Below, piece by piece: positions 45,153 to 57,445 of a DNA stretch of 64,000 nucleotides (its first letter is position 1; each line of letters starts with the position of its first letter). The stretch comes from Canna indica (lineage: Eukaryota; Streptophyta; Magnoliopsida; Zingiberales; Cannaceae). The position numbers were made by a program, and so were the translations under genes. A model generated the notes under the pieces. The model was not told the DNA's origin, made no database searches, and saw only the letters and a program-made list of their open reading frames with translations. The stretch is taken from assembly GCA_034359265.1 (NCBI GenBank), contig CP136892.1, forward strand, positions 10,216,501-10,280,500. Direction: 5' to 3'.

Positions 45153-46490
45153 CTCATGGTTTTTCAAATTTAAACATATGAACACCTAACATTAGTAAAT
45201 CTAAACATGTTCCTCAAATATGGATTGAAAACGAGACATCTAAGTTAATTTGTTGACTTGGGTCAACTTCGTTCAAAATATGTTATCATTAAATGATCTC
45301 TATATCATTTTATCCATATTCATATGATTTTTTCATTCTAAATGTATGGAAACATGTCATACCTATTCCTAAATATGTTTATGAAGTTTGGACTTAAAAT
45401 AAAATGTCCAAGTCGATTTGTTGACTTGGGTCAAACTTTTCCAAGTTTAAGTCCCTTAAAGTGATCTACTTATCACATTGTTCATCTACACATGAATTTT
45501 CAAGTTTAAATATCTAGAATCATGTGACATGTGTATCTAAACATGTTCACCAAGTATTTACACAAACTGAGATCTCTAATAAGGAATTTCAACCTAGTCC
45601 AATTTCATTCAATATCAACATCATGAAATTGTCTAAGTATCAAAATTTTATCTACTCATAAAATTTAATAGATTTATCATGCAAAATCAATCATGAGTAC
45701 AGAGACATCATTAAAGCATGAATATTCAACTAATATACTAAGATTTTTGCAAAACCAAAATCATACCTCATTCTAGAAAATTTTCCCAAACTTTTAATTT
45801 CCTTTTCCATTTTCTTCATAATAGCCTTCAATTTTCAATAACTTGCAAGTATACTTCATTAATAGTAATCAAATCATATCTACTAGCAAGTTATCATACT
45901 AAATAGCAAAGGTGAGGATCAAATATTATTTTCTTAGACATACTTTGCTAAGTAGTAGATATTCATTTATAAATGAGTCCAAGTGATACCGAAATCAATC
46001 AAAGAGATCTCAAATTGTGAAATTTTGAAAAATAAGATCTCCAACCCTTTCTCTTGGTTGAAACCCGAAAGGCCACAATGAGCCTATAATTTAGAACCGC
46101 AAGGTCGCATGAGCCTTTTATAGGCTACAAAGGTCTCCGAAGAGACCAAAAATAAAAAATATTTTTGAAATTTATCAAGAGTGAAAAATCTACTAATATT
46201 AAGCATATATAATAACTCCAAATATAATTTAAGCAAGAGGGTATAGGAGATGATACCAAAGTCTTTGATGCCAATTTTGATACCTCTGGCATCATGATGG
46301 CTTGAAGTTGCAACCTCTTGGAGATTTCTCGTTTGGATCCAAGGTCAACTTCAACATTCCATTTCTCTTTAGTCTTGTGTGGTAGGTCCCCTTACAAGAG
46401 AGCATGAAACTTTTGGTATCGAAATGACTTTAGGTCCTTGGGGGTTAGATGACCTAGGAATCCAAAGTGTTCTAGCAAAACTTGGATTTC
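45153..46490 (-). other. Non-coding internal region of the gag-only copia element, 5' side
   Basis: AT-rich, many stops in all frames. Contains TGTTGACTTGGGTCAA phrases near 45250 and 45420, matching the 30032-31727 side. No protease or other pol motif between the end of gag and the Pack-MULE. Confidence 0.6.
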
Positions 46491-47792
46491 TCTTCAATGC
46501 ACAATCATGGATAGCATGGCCAAAGATACCACAACAAAAATAATGTCCATTAAACTTCTTTTCATTTTTGCTATGGATATAAGATCTATCATTAGAATGC
46601 TTAACATGTGAACTATGATGTGCATGAGCATTCTTAAAGGAAGTATTCTTGTTTTGAGGTTTCCTAAATGAGATATTTTGATTTGTAGAATTCTAAAAAG
46701 ATGAAGCATTAACTTTTCTACTCAAAACCAACATCTCATTCTTCAACTCATTCATAGATTTATGCAATGCATGTAGTTGAGATTTTAACATGCAATTCTC
46801 AACTTTCAATTTTTCATTCTCAAGTTTGAAATTATTTTTCAAATCATTACTCCTAAGTTTCATCATTGATTTCAAATCTTCATTTTTCATTTGTCAACTC
46901 TTTTACCTCAGTTTTTAAATTCTCAATTTCAAGCTTAAAATCATCATGACAAGAAACAAGTACTTGTATTCAATTTTTCATTTTTTAGTTCATGCACATG
47001 AGAACTATGCCTTAAATTTTTCTTCTTTAGTTTTTTATTTTCCTTGTTCTTTTTCATAAGAAAGGCATACATTTTTTTGCATTCGTCTAGTAGTTCTTCA
47101 TAAGACATGTCAAGGGATTTAGAGCTACTAGAATCACTATTTTAATCATGACTAGAAGATGGTAAATATACCTCATTCTGAAGACCTATGATGCAAAAGT
47201 AAGATGTAGCTTCATCGTCATATCTAGAAGAGGTTTCACTTGATTGAGATGTGGATGGAGAAGCATACTTCTTCCTTTTGAGTTTCTTCTTCAAGAAAGG
47301 ATAATTCATCTTCTTGTGCCCCATCTCTTGGCAAAGAAAGCACCTAAGTTTCCGTTTTTGATTCTTGCTTGTGCTCCTTTGGCTAGAAGTGCTTTGGGTA
47401 TTAAAATCGAGGTTACTACTAGGGGGATGACTATTGTCATCACCACATTCATTAGAAGTGTCAATCTTTTCGATCTTGCATAATCATATAGCATATTTAA
47501 AGTTGCCCAAATATCAAAAGCGGAAGAACGTATAATACATAACCTTTTCAAGTATATCATTTGAAAATGAGCAATATAGGAGATGCGTTATTTTAGCATT
47601 CAATTCAAATAATTTAACTTGTTCTTGAGTCCAATCATTTATGTCAATAGTGGGCTCAATATATTCATTCTTTAGCATGCACCATAGATCTAAACTTTGT
47701 GTTTTAAGAAAAGTATACATCATACTCTTCCAAACACCAAAATTTATCTCATCAAACCTAGGTGGTACAAATGCTAAACTCTCTAGTGCCAT
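46491..47792 (-). pseudogene. gag: Gag relic of the gag-only copia element
   Basis: ATG at 47792 (MALESLAFVPPRFDEINFGV, then WKSMMYTFLKTQSLDLW) is the usual gag start. There follow a frameshift at about 47520, a CFLCQEMGHKKMNYP zinc-knuckle-like motif near 47330, Lys-rich and coiled-coil-like segments (LKNEMLVLSRKV, KLKVENCMLKSQL), and a second knuckle YFCCGIFGHAIHDC at 46540-46500 whose first Cys is Tyr. A downstream QGPK...PK stretch resembles a gag end. Several stops interrupt it. No protease follows. Confidence 0.75.
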
Positions 47793-47846
47793 TTTCCGGA
47801 TCGAGAGACGATGTAGAGGAGATGGTGAAATCTCAATCTACGACCT

Positions 47847-47858
47847 GCTCTGATACCA
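47847..47858 (-). promoter_or_regulatory. Primer-binding site of the gag-only copia element
   Basis: Minus strand TGGTATCAGAGC two bases inside the 5' LTR end (ACAAACA), complementary to the 3' end of an initiator tRNA-Met. Confidence 0.85.
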
Positions 47859-47860
47859 AA

Positions 47861-49473
47861 TGTTTGTGAAATGACCACACTAGAGGGGGGTGAATAGTGT
47901 GTTTACAAATCTTACCGCATAATTCCGGTTTTAATCCTTTCTTTAAACTATTTAGGCAAATTATAATTTATCTACTAAATGCGGAAGCAATAATAAAACA
48001 ATTTAAACACAAGAAAATATAGCAATGTTAACATAATTATTTATAGCAGTTTGGCCCCAATGCCTACTTCACTACCTAAGCACCCCGCTTAGGATTTTCA
48101 AACTAGCTTTACTAGATTATATCGTTTCCCTTACAAAGAGGACTTTACACCGAAAAGTCTCCGCTCTCAAACCGAAGACACTTCCACTCTCGAAAGTATC
48201 CCGCCTTCCTACTGAGAGCACTCTCCCACCTCAACCTAGGGGACAACTCAACAAATCCTAATAAATTAAGTTTACAATGATGGATTTAAGCCTTAACACC
48301 AAGGCAACCACCAACTCAATTAAACCTAGCAACCTAGGTTTACAAAAGTTCAAATACAATAAAATAAATAATAAAATAAATAATAAAATACAATACTAAA
48401 TAGAGCAATAAATCAAATAACAAATACTTAGCTCCAAAAGAAACTTCCTAGTCCTCTTGGTGCCTCAAGATGATGAATCGGTGAAGCTTGAAGGCTAAAT
48501 CAAGGAGTGAGGATCAAAACTAGGTATCTTGCAAAGATGGCTCAAAGAAAGCTTGTAGATATGCAAGGAGTGACTCTTTGAGGCTTAGAGACATCAGCAA
48601 CCATGAGGGTGAGAGATTGAGGTTGGTATTTATAAACCCCCAACTCTCAAGGCTTATCAACAGGCATTTTTCTGCCCGTTGGTGACGCCCGATCGCTCGT
48701 CAGTCGATCATCGATCGATCGAAGGTATTCTGCCAATTTCGGGCACCATTCGATCGACCGATCGGTCGATCGAAACTGGAAAATCAACCTAGTTTGTTGA
48801 TTTTTTTGCTCGTTTGTTCATTTCTAGGTTCCGTCTTTGCTATGTCTTCTTATATAATATTTCTTAAAGTTAATAACTTTAAAACTTAAATATTATATAA
48901 GGATTACCCCCATTTGGATTTAATAAAAATATTTAAAATATCAAAATTCTTAAGAATCAAAATCTAACTTTTGGGGTCTAGTACAAATTTCCGTAAACCG
49001 AAAATTCTATAATCTCCAGGGTCAAATATGGGTAGGTTAAAGGCTTTCAAAGAATCCTTAAAAATATATCGTTATATAGTTTTTACCTAAAGAACAATTA
49101 CGGGGACTTTTGGTGCTAAGAAAATGTCTAGGTTATATAGCCCTCAAAGGAGCTCCCTAGGCTTAGTGAATTTCAGGGTCTTTTCTAATTTTTGGATTTT
49201 CGTATTTTGGGGTTCGAGTTTAGTTTTTGGAGTTTTTTGCATCATCATGAGGATTTACAACATATTCTAGACACCATAAACCTAAACTCTAACTTCCTGA
49301 AGAATCCCGAGCAACAATGAGCGTCCTTGCCCATTTCTTCGATTTTTCCGATCGGGGACTTCGTGCGCTAACCGATATGGAACCTAAAAAAAACTCTTCA
49401 TGAAATCATTATTTCCATATTTGTTATCATCAAAACCGAGATTTATACCAAGGTTGAAAACTTTAGGCCAACA
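47861..49473 (-). repeat. 5' LTR of the gag-only copia element
   Basis: 1,613 bp, minus start TGTTGGCCTAAAG at 49473, end TTCACAAACA at 47861. Same order of segments as 28283-30018. Contains palindromic GATCGACCGATCGGTCGATCG-type words near 48755. Confidence 0.88.
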
Positions 49474-50703
49474 GCCCTCTCCCGTACCGCCCCCTCAACC
49501 CCTTGGCTCCCCCTGACGAATCTCAACGATCGCTGGTGCCCACCGCCTCCAAATCATCTGGTTTTCAACCTGCTTCCCCTTCGGGATCCCAAAAGCCCCT
49601 ATCGTGGGGTCAGTTACTTCGTCAAGGAAACCCTAGTTCTAGACTTAATAATCAAAATCGAGATTAAGACCAAAGTTGAAAATCTTAGGCCAACAACCCC
49701 CTCCCCTGTCGTCCCCTCAACCCCATGGTTGAAAACCCTAGTTTGTCAAGGAAACCCTATTATTCTAGACTTAATAATACTAGGGGTGCCCTTTCATTTT
49801 GGAATAAAAACACCCTTGGCAAACTTGAGTCTAATTTGGATTCCACTGTTAATGATATTCTTTTACTAGAATCTTTAGAAGGATTACCTCATGCGCCTCC
49901 TGATTGAGATGCCAAACTCAAATGTCTGCAAAATAAACATGTTGCCCTTCAAAGGCAAATTTGTCTCAAATGGTGGTCTAAGCCTAAGTTTAATTGGATT
50001 CATGATGGAGATTAGAACACTGCTTTCTACCATTGTGTTGTCAACATGCGTAGACGTATCAATTATATCTCTTACATTCTTAATAATCATAATGATACTA
50101 TCTCTGATAATCATAGCATTCTTTTGGAATTTATGCATCACTATCATAACCTTTGGAGCTCTCATAATGTTTTAAATTCTAACAATTTAGATTGGCCTAG
50201 TACCATGCATATTGATTTCCATGTGGCCGATTCTTTAATTACTCCATTTACAATGCTTGAACTTAAAGATACCATCAATTCTTTTAACAATGGCAAGAGA
50301 CTCGATTATGATGGTTTTACTATTGAGTTTTATAAAAGTTATTGGGATACTATTTCTAGCAGTTTGTTTGATTCTATTCTATATTTTTGCCATACTACAA
50401 CCTTACCTGATAACTGAAATAAAATTATTTTAACTTTTATCCCCAAAACCAACTCTCCTAAAACAGTTAAAGATTTTTGACCCATAGCCCTTTGTAATGT
50501 TTTTTATCGTATTTTATCAAAGTTGCTTACTAATAGATTGAAAAGTAGCATTTCTTCTCTCATTAGCAGTGAATAATCTGCCTTTATTAAAGGCATAAAT
50601 ATTCATGATAATATTCTTATTGTGCAGGAAATTGTGCATTCTTTTATAATCCTAAAAGTTCATCCCCTTACATTATTGTTAAAATAGATGTTGAAAATGC
50701 TTT
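49474..50703 (+). pseudogene. LINE piece 2 of 4: ORF1 end fused to ORF2
   Basis: 49474-49645 continues the Pro/Ser-rich ORF1 reading up to SWGQLLRQGNPSSRLNN. From about 49715 it is ORF2-like: WNKNTLGKLE, LEGLPHAPPD, then WSKPKFNWIHDGD, MRRRINYISYI, NGKRLDYDGFTIEFYKSYW, LTFIPKTNSPKTVKDF and LTNRLKS. These are the conserved N-terminal RT blocks of plant L1 LINEs. The endonuclease domain is absent, so ORF1 and ORF2 are joined by an internal deletion. Stops are frequent. CACTA-1 interrupts it at KIDVENAF. Confidence 0.75.
49644..49697 (-). repeat. Small extra copy of the copia LTR end in a local duplication
   Basis: AATCGAGATTAAGACCAAAG and CTTAGGCCAACA repeat the outer end of the LTR at 49473, followed again by CCCCTCCCCTG...CAACCCC as at 49474-49495. 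A block of about 220 bp made of LTR end plus LINE flank is therefore present twice in tandem. Confidence 0.75.
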
Positions 50704-50714
50704 CACTACTAGAA

Positions 50715-51110
50715 TATACCATATCAGCCATGGGAATCACCGACGGCCGCCTCGGCCGTCAGAATCAGTCACGACTTTTCGACGGCCGTAGTGACCGTGG
50801 CTGATGTAACCAAATCAGCCGCGGCTCACATACGGCCGCTTATAGCCGTCGCTCATAGTTGATGGCGCGCACGGGGCGCGAAATAAAATAAGTTATTAGC
50901 CACGGCTTAGCGAGGGCGCGAGAGCCGTTGGTGATATGGATAAATCATTAGCCACGGCTAGAAGCGGCCGTCGCTTATTAATGAATGGTACGAATGCAGC
51001 ACGAAAACTAAAACACTATGAACCAACGGCTTAGAGAGGGTCAGCCGTCGGAGATATTAAAATTATGAATCCACGGTTTTTCGACGGCTAGCGAACCGTG
51101 GGTGAAAATA
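50715..51110. repeat. CACTA-1 5' subterminal repeat array
   Basis: Repeated 10-13-bp words of the form ATCAGCCACGGC and CGGCCGTCGCT in both orientations, mixed with GGCGCGCACGGGGCGCGAAA. Such arrays bind the TNPA-type protein in En/Spm elements. Confidence 0.8.
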
Positions 51111-51689
51111 GTTTTTATTTGTCTTCGCGCCCGACCCTTCCTCTTTCCCCCGATGTCTTCTCTCTCTGCCGTTGCCGACGATTTGTCACCGCCGATCGTC
51201 ACCGCGCTGCACCCTCGCTGTGCCGCCTGCTCCCTCGCCCTCACCGCGTCGCCTCCCCGGCCCTCTCCCCCTCTCTCTCACCCAAACCGCCGCCCCTCGC
51301 CCGGCCCCCTCGATCTCCGCCACCCACGCGTGTCGCCGCCGACCTGTTCCCTCGCCCTCGCCGCCGATCCCTGTCCCCTCTCCGCCACCACCAACTGAGT
51401 TCATCCCCCTTCCCCTCTCCGGTCCGGCACCGATCGAAACCCTAAGGTTCCGACCGGCGCCGATCAATATTATATATATATAATTAGTGTTAATTACTGT
51501 TATTAGTGATTGATTAGATTTATTTACTATTAATTACTGTTATTAGAGATTAGTTAGGGTTAGTTTTAGATTTAATTAGTAAATTAGTGTTAATTTTTTT
51601 AAAAATTAGATTAATTAGTTTTCAATTAGATTTAATTAGGGTAGAATAAATGTTAGGATTAATTTTAGTTGGGTGTAATTATAATTATG

Positions 51690-51825
51690 AAATCATCCAC
51701 TTTGGACTCGCGCGCTATGAAATCGTCCACTTTGGACTCGCGCTAAAATCGTCAATAAAGGATGGACTCGCGCACGCCGGAATCGTCCACTTTAGACTCG
51801 CGGCCAAATCGTCTACATGATAAGA
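51690..51825 (+). repeat. ~30-bp tandem repeats in CACTA-1
   Basis: AATCGTCCACTTTGGACTCG recurs about four times with short spacers just upstream of the TNPD relic. A longer run of the same unit is at 60725-60890 in CACTA-3. Confidence 0.85.
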
Positions 51826-51836
51826 TTTGAGGTCCG

Positions 51837-53231
51837 TTGATAGAGTTAAGTATGTTTTTCAGAAACATTTGTGCAAATGTACTTCGAGTCAAAAATATAA
51901 CAGCACTTGAAAATAATATTGTTGAAATCATATGCAAGCTGGAGCAGTTTTTTTCTCCTGCATTTTTTGACTCGATGGAGCATCTACCGATACATTTGGC
52001 ATACGAGGGACGAGTTGGTGGCCCCGTTCAATACCGTTGGATGTACTTATTTGAAAGATACTTGAATCGTCTCAAGAAAAAAGCAAAGAACACCGCCGCA
52101 GTTGAAGGTTCCATATCAGAAGCATATATAATTCAAGAAATTTCAACTTTCTGCTCATTTTATTTTCAATCAACCATCAAGACAAGACTTAGTTGTATTC
52201 CACGGAACGACGACGGGGGAGCTCGACCATCGGACGGGGGAGCTGGACCATCAGATGGTCGTTTAAATATCTTTTGTTACCCCGGTCGTGCTTTGGGTTC
52301 TCGTTCGTCTCGATTCTTAAACGATGAAGAGTACCATTTGGCCTACTTGTACGTTTTACTAAATTGTCCAGAGATTGAGAAGTTCATTGAAATATTTGAC
52401 ATTGAGATGGTGATAAGATATTCAATTTACAACGATGAGGAATTAGAAAAATTACGGAATCGTGAGTTCCCTAATTGGTTTCAAGCTTACAGCACAGAAC
52501 ACAAATGCGAAATAGATAACCAAATCTTTGAGTTTCCTAGCGGACCGACACGACTTGTACAGTGTTATAATGGTTATTTTGTCAATGGATATAAATTTCA
52601 CTCACTTGAATATTCATCTACAAAAAAAACTATGAATGCCGGGGTCTGCGTCAAAGGGACAACATATGCTGAATGTGATGTTGACTTTTACGGACTATTG
52701 GAAGAAGTGATTGAATTATAATTTTTCGGATGTAAATCAGTTGCCCTTTTTAAATGTCATTGGTCTGATACAAGCGATAGGGGCATGAGAGTTCATCCAA
52801 AGTATAAACAGCAGGTCGAGGTCAATTACAAATCAAAATTGGCTTCAAATGAGCCATTTATATTGACATCTCAAGCTGAACAAGTATATTATATGCAATA
52901 TTCATCTTGAAAGAAAGACATGGCAGATTGGCGTGTAGTCTGTAAGACTAAAGCCAGAGGAAAAATTGATCCGATAGTTGGAGATAATGAGCCAGCATAT
53001 GACTTCTATCAAGAAGAAGATCCTTCCGAAGTGGAACGAGTTAGTCTAATACTCGAGGATGATGACACAGAGTTAGTTCAATTGGAAATAGAATACATTG
53101 ATGAGGACGATAATGAAGTTGAGGAAGGACATAATGAAGATGAGGGAGACGAAGAAGAATTTCAAGATTCAGATACAGAAGAACAAGAAGAAGAGTATTA
53201 TACGGATGATGATAATGACGATGATGAATAA
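51837..53231 (+). pseudogene. CACTA-1 TNPD-type transposase relic (DUF4218, DUF4216, acidic tail)
   Basis: 51837-52721 is open and reads DUF4218-like LEQFFSPAFFDSMEHLPIHL and GPVQYRWMYLFERYL, then DUF4216-like GYKFHSLEYS and VCVKGTTY, then DFYGLLEEVIEL. After a stop at 52721 the frame continues with LFKCHWSDTSDRG and, at 52920-53231, an acidic tail full of Asp and Glu (EQEEEYYTDDD). In complete CACTA elements these follow the catalytic Transposase_21 domain, which is missing here. The protein would be part of the transposition complex; this copy cannot cut DNA. Confidence 0.85.
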
Positions 53232-53316
53232 TTATAAATGTGAAGTATATATTCAATTATTAAATATATCTATTAATCTATTATATATAATCTAATCATA
53301 TTAAATTTTTGCAGCT

Positions 53317-54912
53317 ATGGTTTGAGATATCTGTTCTCGAGGAGGCATTCCTCGTAGGACCCCCGACGATTACCACCCGCCCCACCTGTACCTACTGACC
53401 CTTCGTCTTCCACCACCATCCCCCCACCTCCGGCCACCATTCCCCCAGCTGATATGGTCACCATCCCCCCACCTCTAACCACCTTCCCTTTGGCCGATCT
53501 AGGCCCGTCGACATCGAGACGTAGGCCACGAGGGCCTAACATAATTGTCCCTCCGCCACCCGAGGGACAACTGCGCAGAGCAATTACTATGTACGGAAGA
53601 AGGTATGTATATGCATTAGTTATTTCTTATAATTTATTTATAATTCAAAATATCATAATATGGATTTATATTTGGTGGAGATTTGAGCAGGAGGACGTCC
53701 CCCGCACGATAGCAGGGACGATCCGAAAGTTTATGCACGGGGCGTGGCCTACATGGTCTCACGTGCCCCGTGAGCATATGGATTTATTGTGGTGAGAGTT
53801 CATGGTAAGTATATTTATTAAATTATTGTTGATGTTAAATATTCATCGGTAATAATAATTTTTTTTGCAGGGTCATTATACATGGCCGGAGGACTAGACC
53901 ACTTTTGTGGAGGCTGCATGGGAGCGTGTTGCCCGCGCTCGCTATAACGGGTTGCTTCAGCAGGCCCGTCAGACCGTGATGAGACGGCTGGGGGCCACAC
54001 AGATAGGGCAGACTCGGGGACACGCCCCCGAGTGGATTCTTGGCCCCGTGTGGGACCAGCTCGTTGAGCGGTGGGACACTCCATTGTGGCAGGAGGTCTC
54101 CCGTACTGCGTCGAGAAATCGCATGTCCGGGGGGGACGGCACGGGGGCGCGCCACACTGGTGGCTCAGTGTCTTTTGTGGTGCATGAGCGTCGTATGGTA
54201 TATATAATTTCCTTACTTTTAATTAAATTATATATTGTGTATAATGGTACTAATGTATTTGTTTTCTAATGTAAGACGCGCATGACGGAGGACGGTATCA
54301 TCTAACGCCCGTCGATGATGGAGGTGTTTGAACGCAACCATCGTCGTCGACGAGGAACGGAGGACTACGTTGATAGCAGAGCCTCGATCATAATGGTAAG
54401 TATTTATATATGTCTATTTGATTTACACAATTTTTATTTATAGTTTATATATATTTAAAATATAAACATGTGTAGGAAATTTATTCGAGGACTGTGATCG
54501 AGCATGGAGGGACACCGGAGGAGTTCGACGTAGGAGCTTGGGTGGAGGCCGCTGGTGGCTGAGAGCACGGTCATGTTTATGGCTTTGCAGACAGTGGCCA
54601 TGCACGCGCCGTGCTCGGGCCACTTGGGACACCGACCCCTCCGACTGCGGGTGAGCGGCCCTCGTCATCCCGAGCACAGGACCAGAGCTGGATAGCGGCC
54701 ATGGAGTTGGAGCTCACCCAACAGAGACAGGCGATGGAGGAGCAGAGGCACGCGATGGAGGAGAGGATGCAGGAGCAGAGACTGACGATGGAGGAGCAGA
54801 TGTAGGAGCAGAGACGGTCGAATGACGAGTTGAGACAGACGATCCAGAACACGCAGACACTTCTCACTCAGATTGCGTCTCAGTCCGGCCTTCTACCTAT
54901 GATGTTGTAGCC
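53317..54912 (+). pseudogene. CACTA-1 Transposase_24-type gene, degraded
   Basis: Homologous to the intact CACTA-2 gene with the same five-exon plan: about 53317-53602, 53681-53804, 53871-54197, 54276-54395 and 54476-54912. Exon 3 reads WERVARARYNGLL and RNRMSGGDG, followed by HTGGSVSFVVHERRM; exon 5 carries a heptad-like QRQAMEEQRHAMEE stretch. Disabled by a stop at codon 3, a one-base loss in a C run near 53362, an in-frame TGA in exon 2, and further stops in exons 4 and 5. The exon 2 acceptor is GAG instead of CAG. Confidence 0.8.
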
Positions 54913-55114
54913 GTCATCCTCCTCGACCCAATCGACGCTCCCGATCCAATCGTTGTCGTGGCTGATGCCTATCGTATCGTCACTAAGCCGTGGATACACC
55001 TTTAGCCACGGCTTACCCACGGTCCACTGTCACTAAGCCGTGGCTGAAAGCCTATCGTAAATGGCTGATGCCCTCGGTAGGACCAAATATCACGATTGTT
55101 ACACTACTAGAAAT

Positions 55115-55320
55115 TGAGTCTTCAGCAACGGCTATTAGCAACGACTATTAGCAACGGCCGCTCAAGCCGTTGCTATTTGCAACGACATTCTTACGGCTGC
55201 TCAAGCCGTTGCAGATATATTGTATCTGCAACGGCTTTCTAACGGACAAGTGAGCCGTTGCTGATGATAACTTATTAGCAACGGCTTTCTAACGGGCGAG
55301 TGAGCCGTTGCTGATAAGTT
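55115..55320. repeat. CACTA-2 5' subterminal repeat array
   Basis: About ten copies of GCAACGGC or its reverse GCCGTTGC in paired orientation, such as GCAACGGCTTTCTAACGG followed by GTGAGCCGTTGCTGAT (twice). Confidence 0.88.
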
Positions 55321-55907
55321 TATATAGGTCGCAGATCGCGCCCGACCCTTCTTCCTCCCGCTGTTGCCGCCTCCTCCTCCCGCTGCTGCCGCCTCCTCCT
55401 CCCGCCTCTCGCCACCGCTGCCGACGCCGACGACGCCGAGCTACCGCTGCCGATGCTGCCACCCCCCTCGACCGCCAATTTCAGGTATTCATCGCCGCCC
55501 GACCGTCTCTTCCAGTTGCGGCCGATGGGAAATTCGACCGAAACCCTATTTTTAGGGTTTCGGCCGGCGGTAGTTGGCCGATGGCCGCCGCCGGAGCTTG
55601 TACAGTGTTCGGACACACTGTCCGGACACTGTACGCCGGCGTCAGAGTCCACCGGACTCTGGCGCCGAAAAGAGTAGATTTATACTTTTTTATTTATTTA
55701 TATATTAATTAATTATTTAGATTAATTGTTTGATTTGTTAGATTAATTATTAGGGTTTAGATTAATTTTGGAATTGTCCACTTCGGCATTGTGCCGGAAT
55801 TTGAAGACTATTATTCAGATGATGATGAATAATTATAAAGTATATATTTTATTAAATATATCTCTACTATTTATACAATAATCTGATTATATGTCTATTC
55901 GACAGAT

Positions 55908-57445
55908 ATGCCTGGTCCTGGTTATCGTCGCAGGAGAGCTTCGGAGTCTCCGATCGGTGAGACTCATACACTCACTCATGCTGCTGATCCTCCTGTTGTT
56001 GATCCTCATGCCGATGATACTGCCGAGGCTAGTACATCCAGAAGCAGGCGGCCACGCGGGCCGAACAGGTGGCAGCCTCCACCAGCCACAGAGTCACGTA
56101 GATTTATTAGCGTGATTGGGGAGCGGTAATATATCATGAATTATGAATAATTACAAATTCATTATATCATAATATAACTATTAAAATTTATTTTTGTTGT
56201 GCAGGTTCGAGCAAGAAGAAGTGCCGAGGAGCATTTCTTCTACTATTCGGCGATACATGCACGGGGCATGGCCTACGTGGTCTCACGTGCCTAGCGAGCA
56301 CGTCGACTTATTATGGCGCGAGTTTGAGGCACGTATTATTATTATTTTTACATGCATGATGATTAATATTGGTACTGATATTATTATTTTGCAGGCTCGC
56401 TTTACATGGGCCGAGGACCAGAGACCATTCATTTATGCTGTCTGGGAGGCTATTTCCCGTGCGAGGTACAACGGGCAGCTGGGGCAGGCTCGGTCCCAGG
56501 CGATGGCCCGAGCTGGGACCACTAACATCGCGGAGACTCGGGGATACGGCCCCGATTGGATTACTCCGGATATATGGGACCAGCTCGTGGGAATATGGTC
56601 GACGGATCGATGGCAGGAGGTTTCTCGGAATGCGGCTAGAAATCGCATGTCGGGGGGAGCAGCGCGTCACACCGGCGGCTCTGTTGCATTTGCAGTGCAC
56701 GCGAACCGTATGGTAAGTATACCTTTTAATTATATATTTTATTTGTTACTATGTGAACTAATTAATGTATTTGTTTTGTAAATGTAGACGACGTTGTCGG
56801 ATGACGGGACCGTCCAGCGATCCTCCCCGATGGCAGTGTTTGAGTGGACTCACCGTCGAGCACATGGGACGGAGGAGTACATCGACAACCGCGCTGCATA
56901 CATTATGGTAACTATATATTTGTTTAAATTATTCATTATATATTTATAATTTAAGTTTTGTGATAAATATTAAACAAAAAATCAAACTCGAGTAGGAGAC
57001 CTACAGCCAGACGATGGTGCAGCGCGAGGGCACCCCCGAGGACTTTGACGCAGCAACGTGGGTCGAGGCCGCAGGTGGCTGGGACCATGGCCGCGTATAT
57101 GACTTTACAGATAGTGGTCATGCGCGAGCCGTACTATGGCCACTTGGGGCACCGACCCCTCCAGTCGTTGGTGAGCGGCCGTCCACCTCTAGATCCAGTT
57201 ATGATCATAGTAGCAGAATAAGAACTCTAGAGGACACGATCGCGCGTCAGACTGAGATAATGGAGCGCCAGAGTCAGATGATGGTGGATATACAAGCTAT
57301 GCTACGTAATATGTCAGGTCATCCCGAAGCAGGCATCTCTTCGGCATCATCTAATCCATCGTCCTCGAGTCAGTCCACGCCGGTGTACACTCAAGCACTC
57401 CAGACCCCGCCATATGATCCAGACCATCCTCTATCGTCATCGTGA
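55908..57445 (+). CDS. Transposase_24-type (Ptta/En/Spm, TNPA-like) protein, 409 aa, five exons
   Basis: Exons 55908-56125, 56205-56328, 56395-56712, 56788-56907 and 56996-57445 join to 1,230 nt, exactly 410 codons with the stop. Introns 1, 3 and 4 are GT-AG; intron 2 (56329-56394) needs a GC donor (GAG|GCACGT) and is 66 nt, readable in frame. Domains: Pro/Arg-rich N-terminus (1-72); a conserved Transposase_24 region, about 80-262, with WPTWSHVP, WDQLVGIWSTDRWQ, RNRMSGG, RHTGGSVAFAVH and EEYIDNRAAYIM; a probable coiled coil at about 333-367 (LEDTIARQTEIMERQSQMM); and a Ser-rich tail. In En/Spm systems such proteins bind subterminal repeats. The exon boundaries are supported by two diverged relatives in CACTA-1 and CACTA-3. 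Whether it is expressed is unknown. Confidence 0.85.

Larger units (their letters stand above)
28283..49473 (-). mobile_element. Gag-only Ty1/copia-like retrotransposon (TR-GAG form), with nested inserts
   Basis: Two LTRs in the same orientation (28283-30018 and 47861-49473), a primer-binding site TGGTATCAGAGC next to the 5' LTR, and a polypurine tract AAAAGGGGGAGA next to the 3' LTR define the element. With the nested Pack-MULE removed, the internal part is about 4.4 kb. It carries a degraded gag near the 5' LTR and then a long AT-rich stretch without protease, integrase, reverse transcriptase or RNase H. It is therefore non-autonomous. Flanks GCCTC (28278-28282) and GCCCT (49474-49478) resemble a 5-bp duplication imperfectly. 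The long LTR and gag style suggest a SIRE/Maximus-like relation; this is inferred. Confidence 0.8.

Noticed and set aside
51098..51483. Pro/Ser/Arg-rich frames at the CACTA-1 5' region
   Set aside because: C-rich leader-like DNA also present in CACTA-2 (55330-55560) and CACTA-3 (59960-60290); frames are not conserved among the three.
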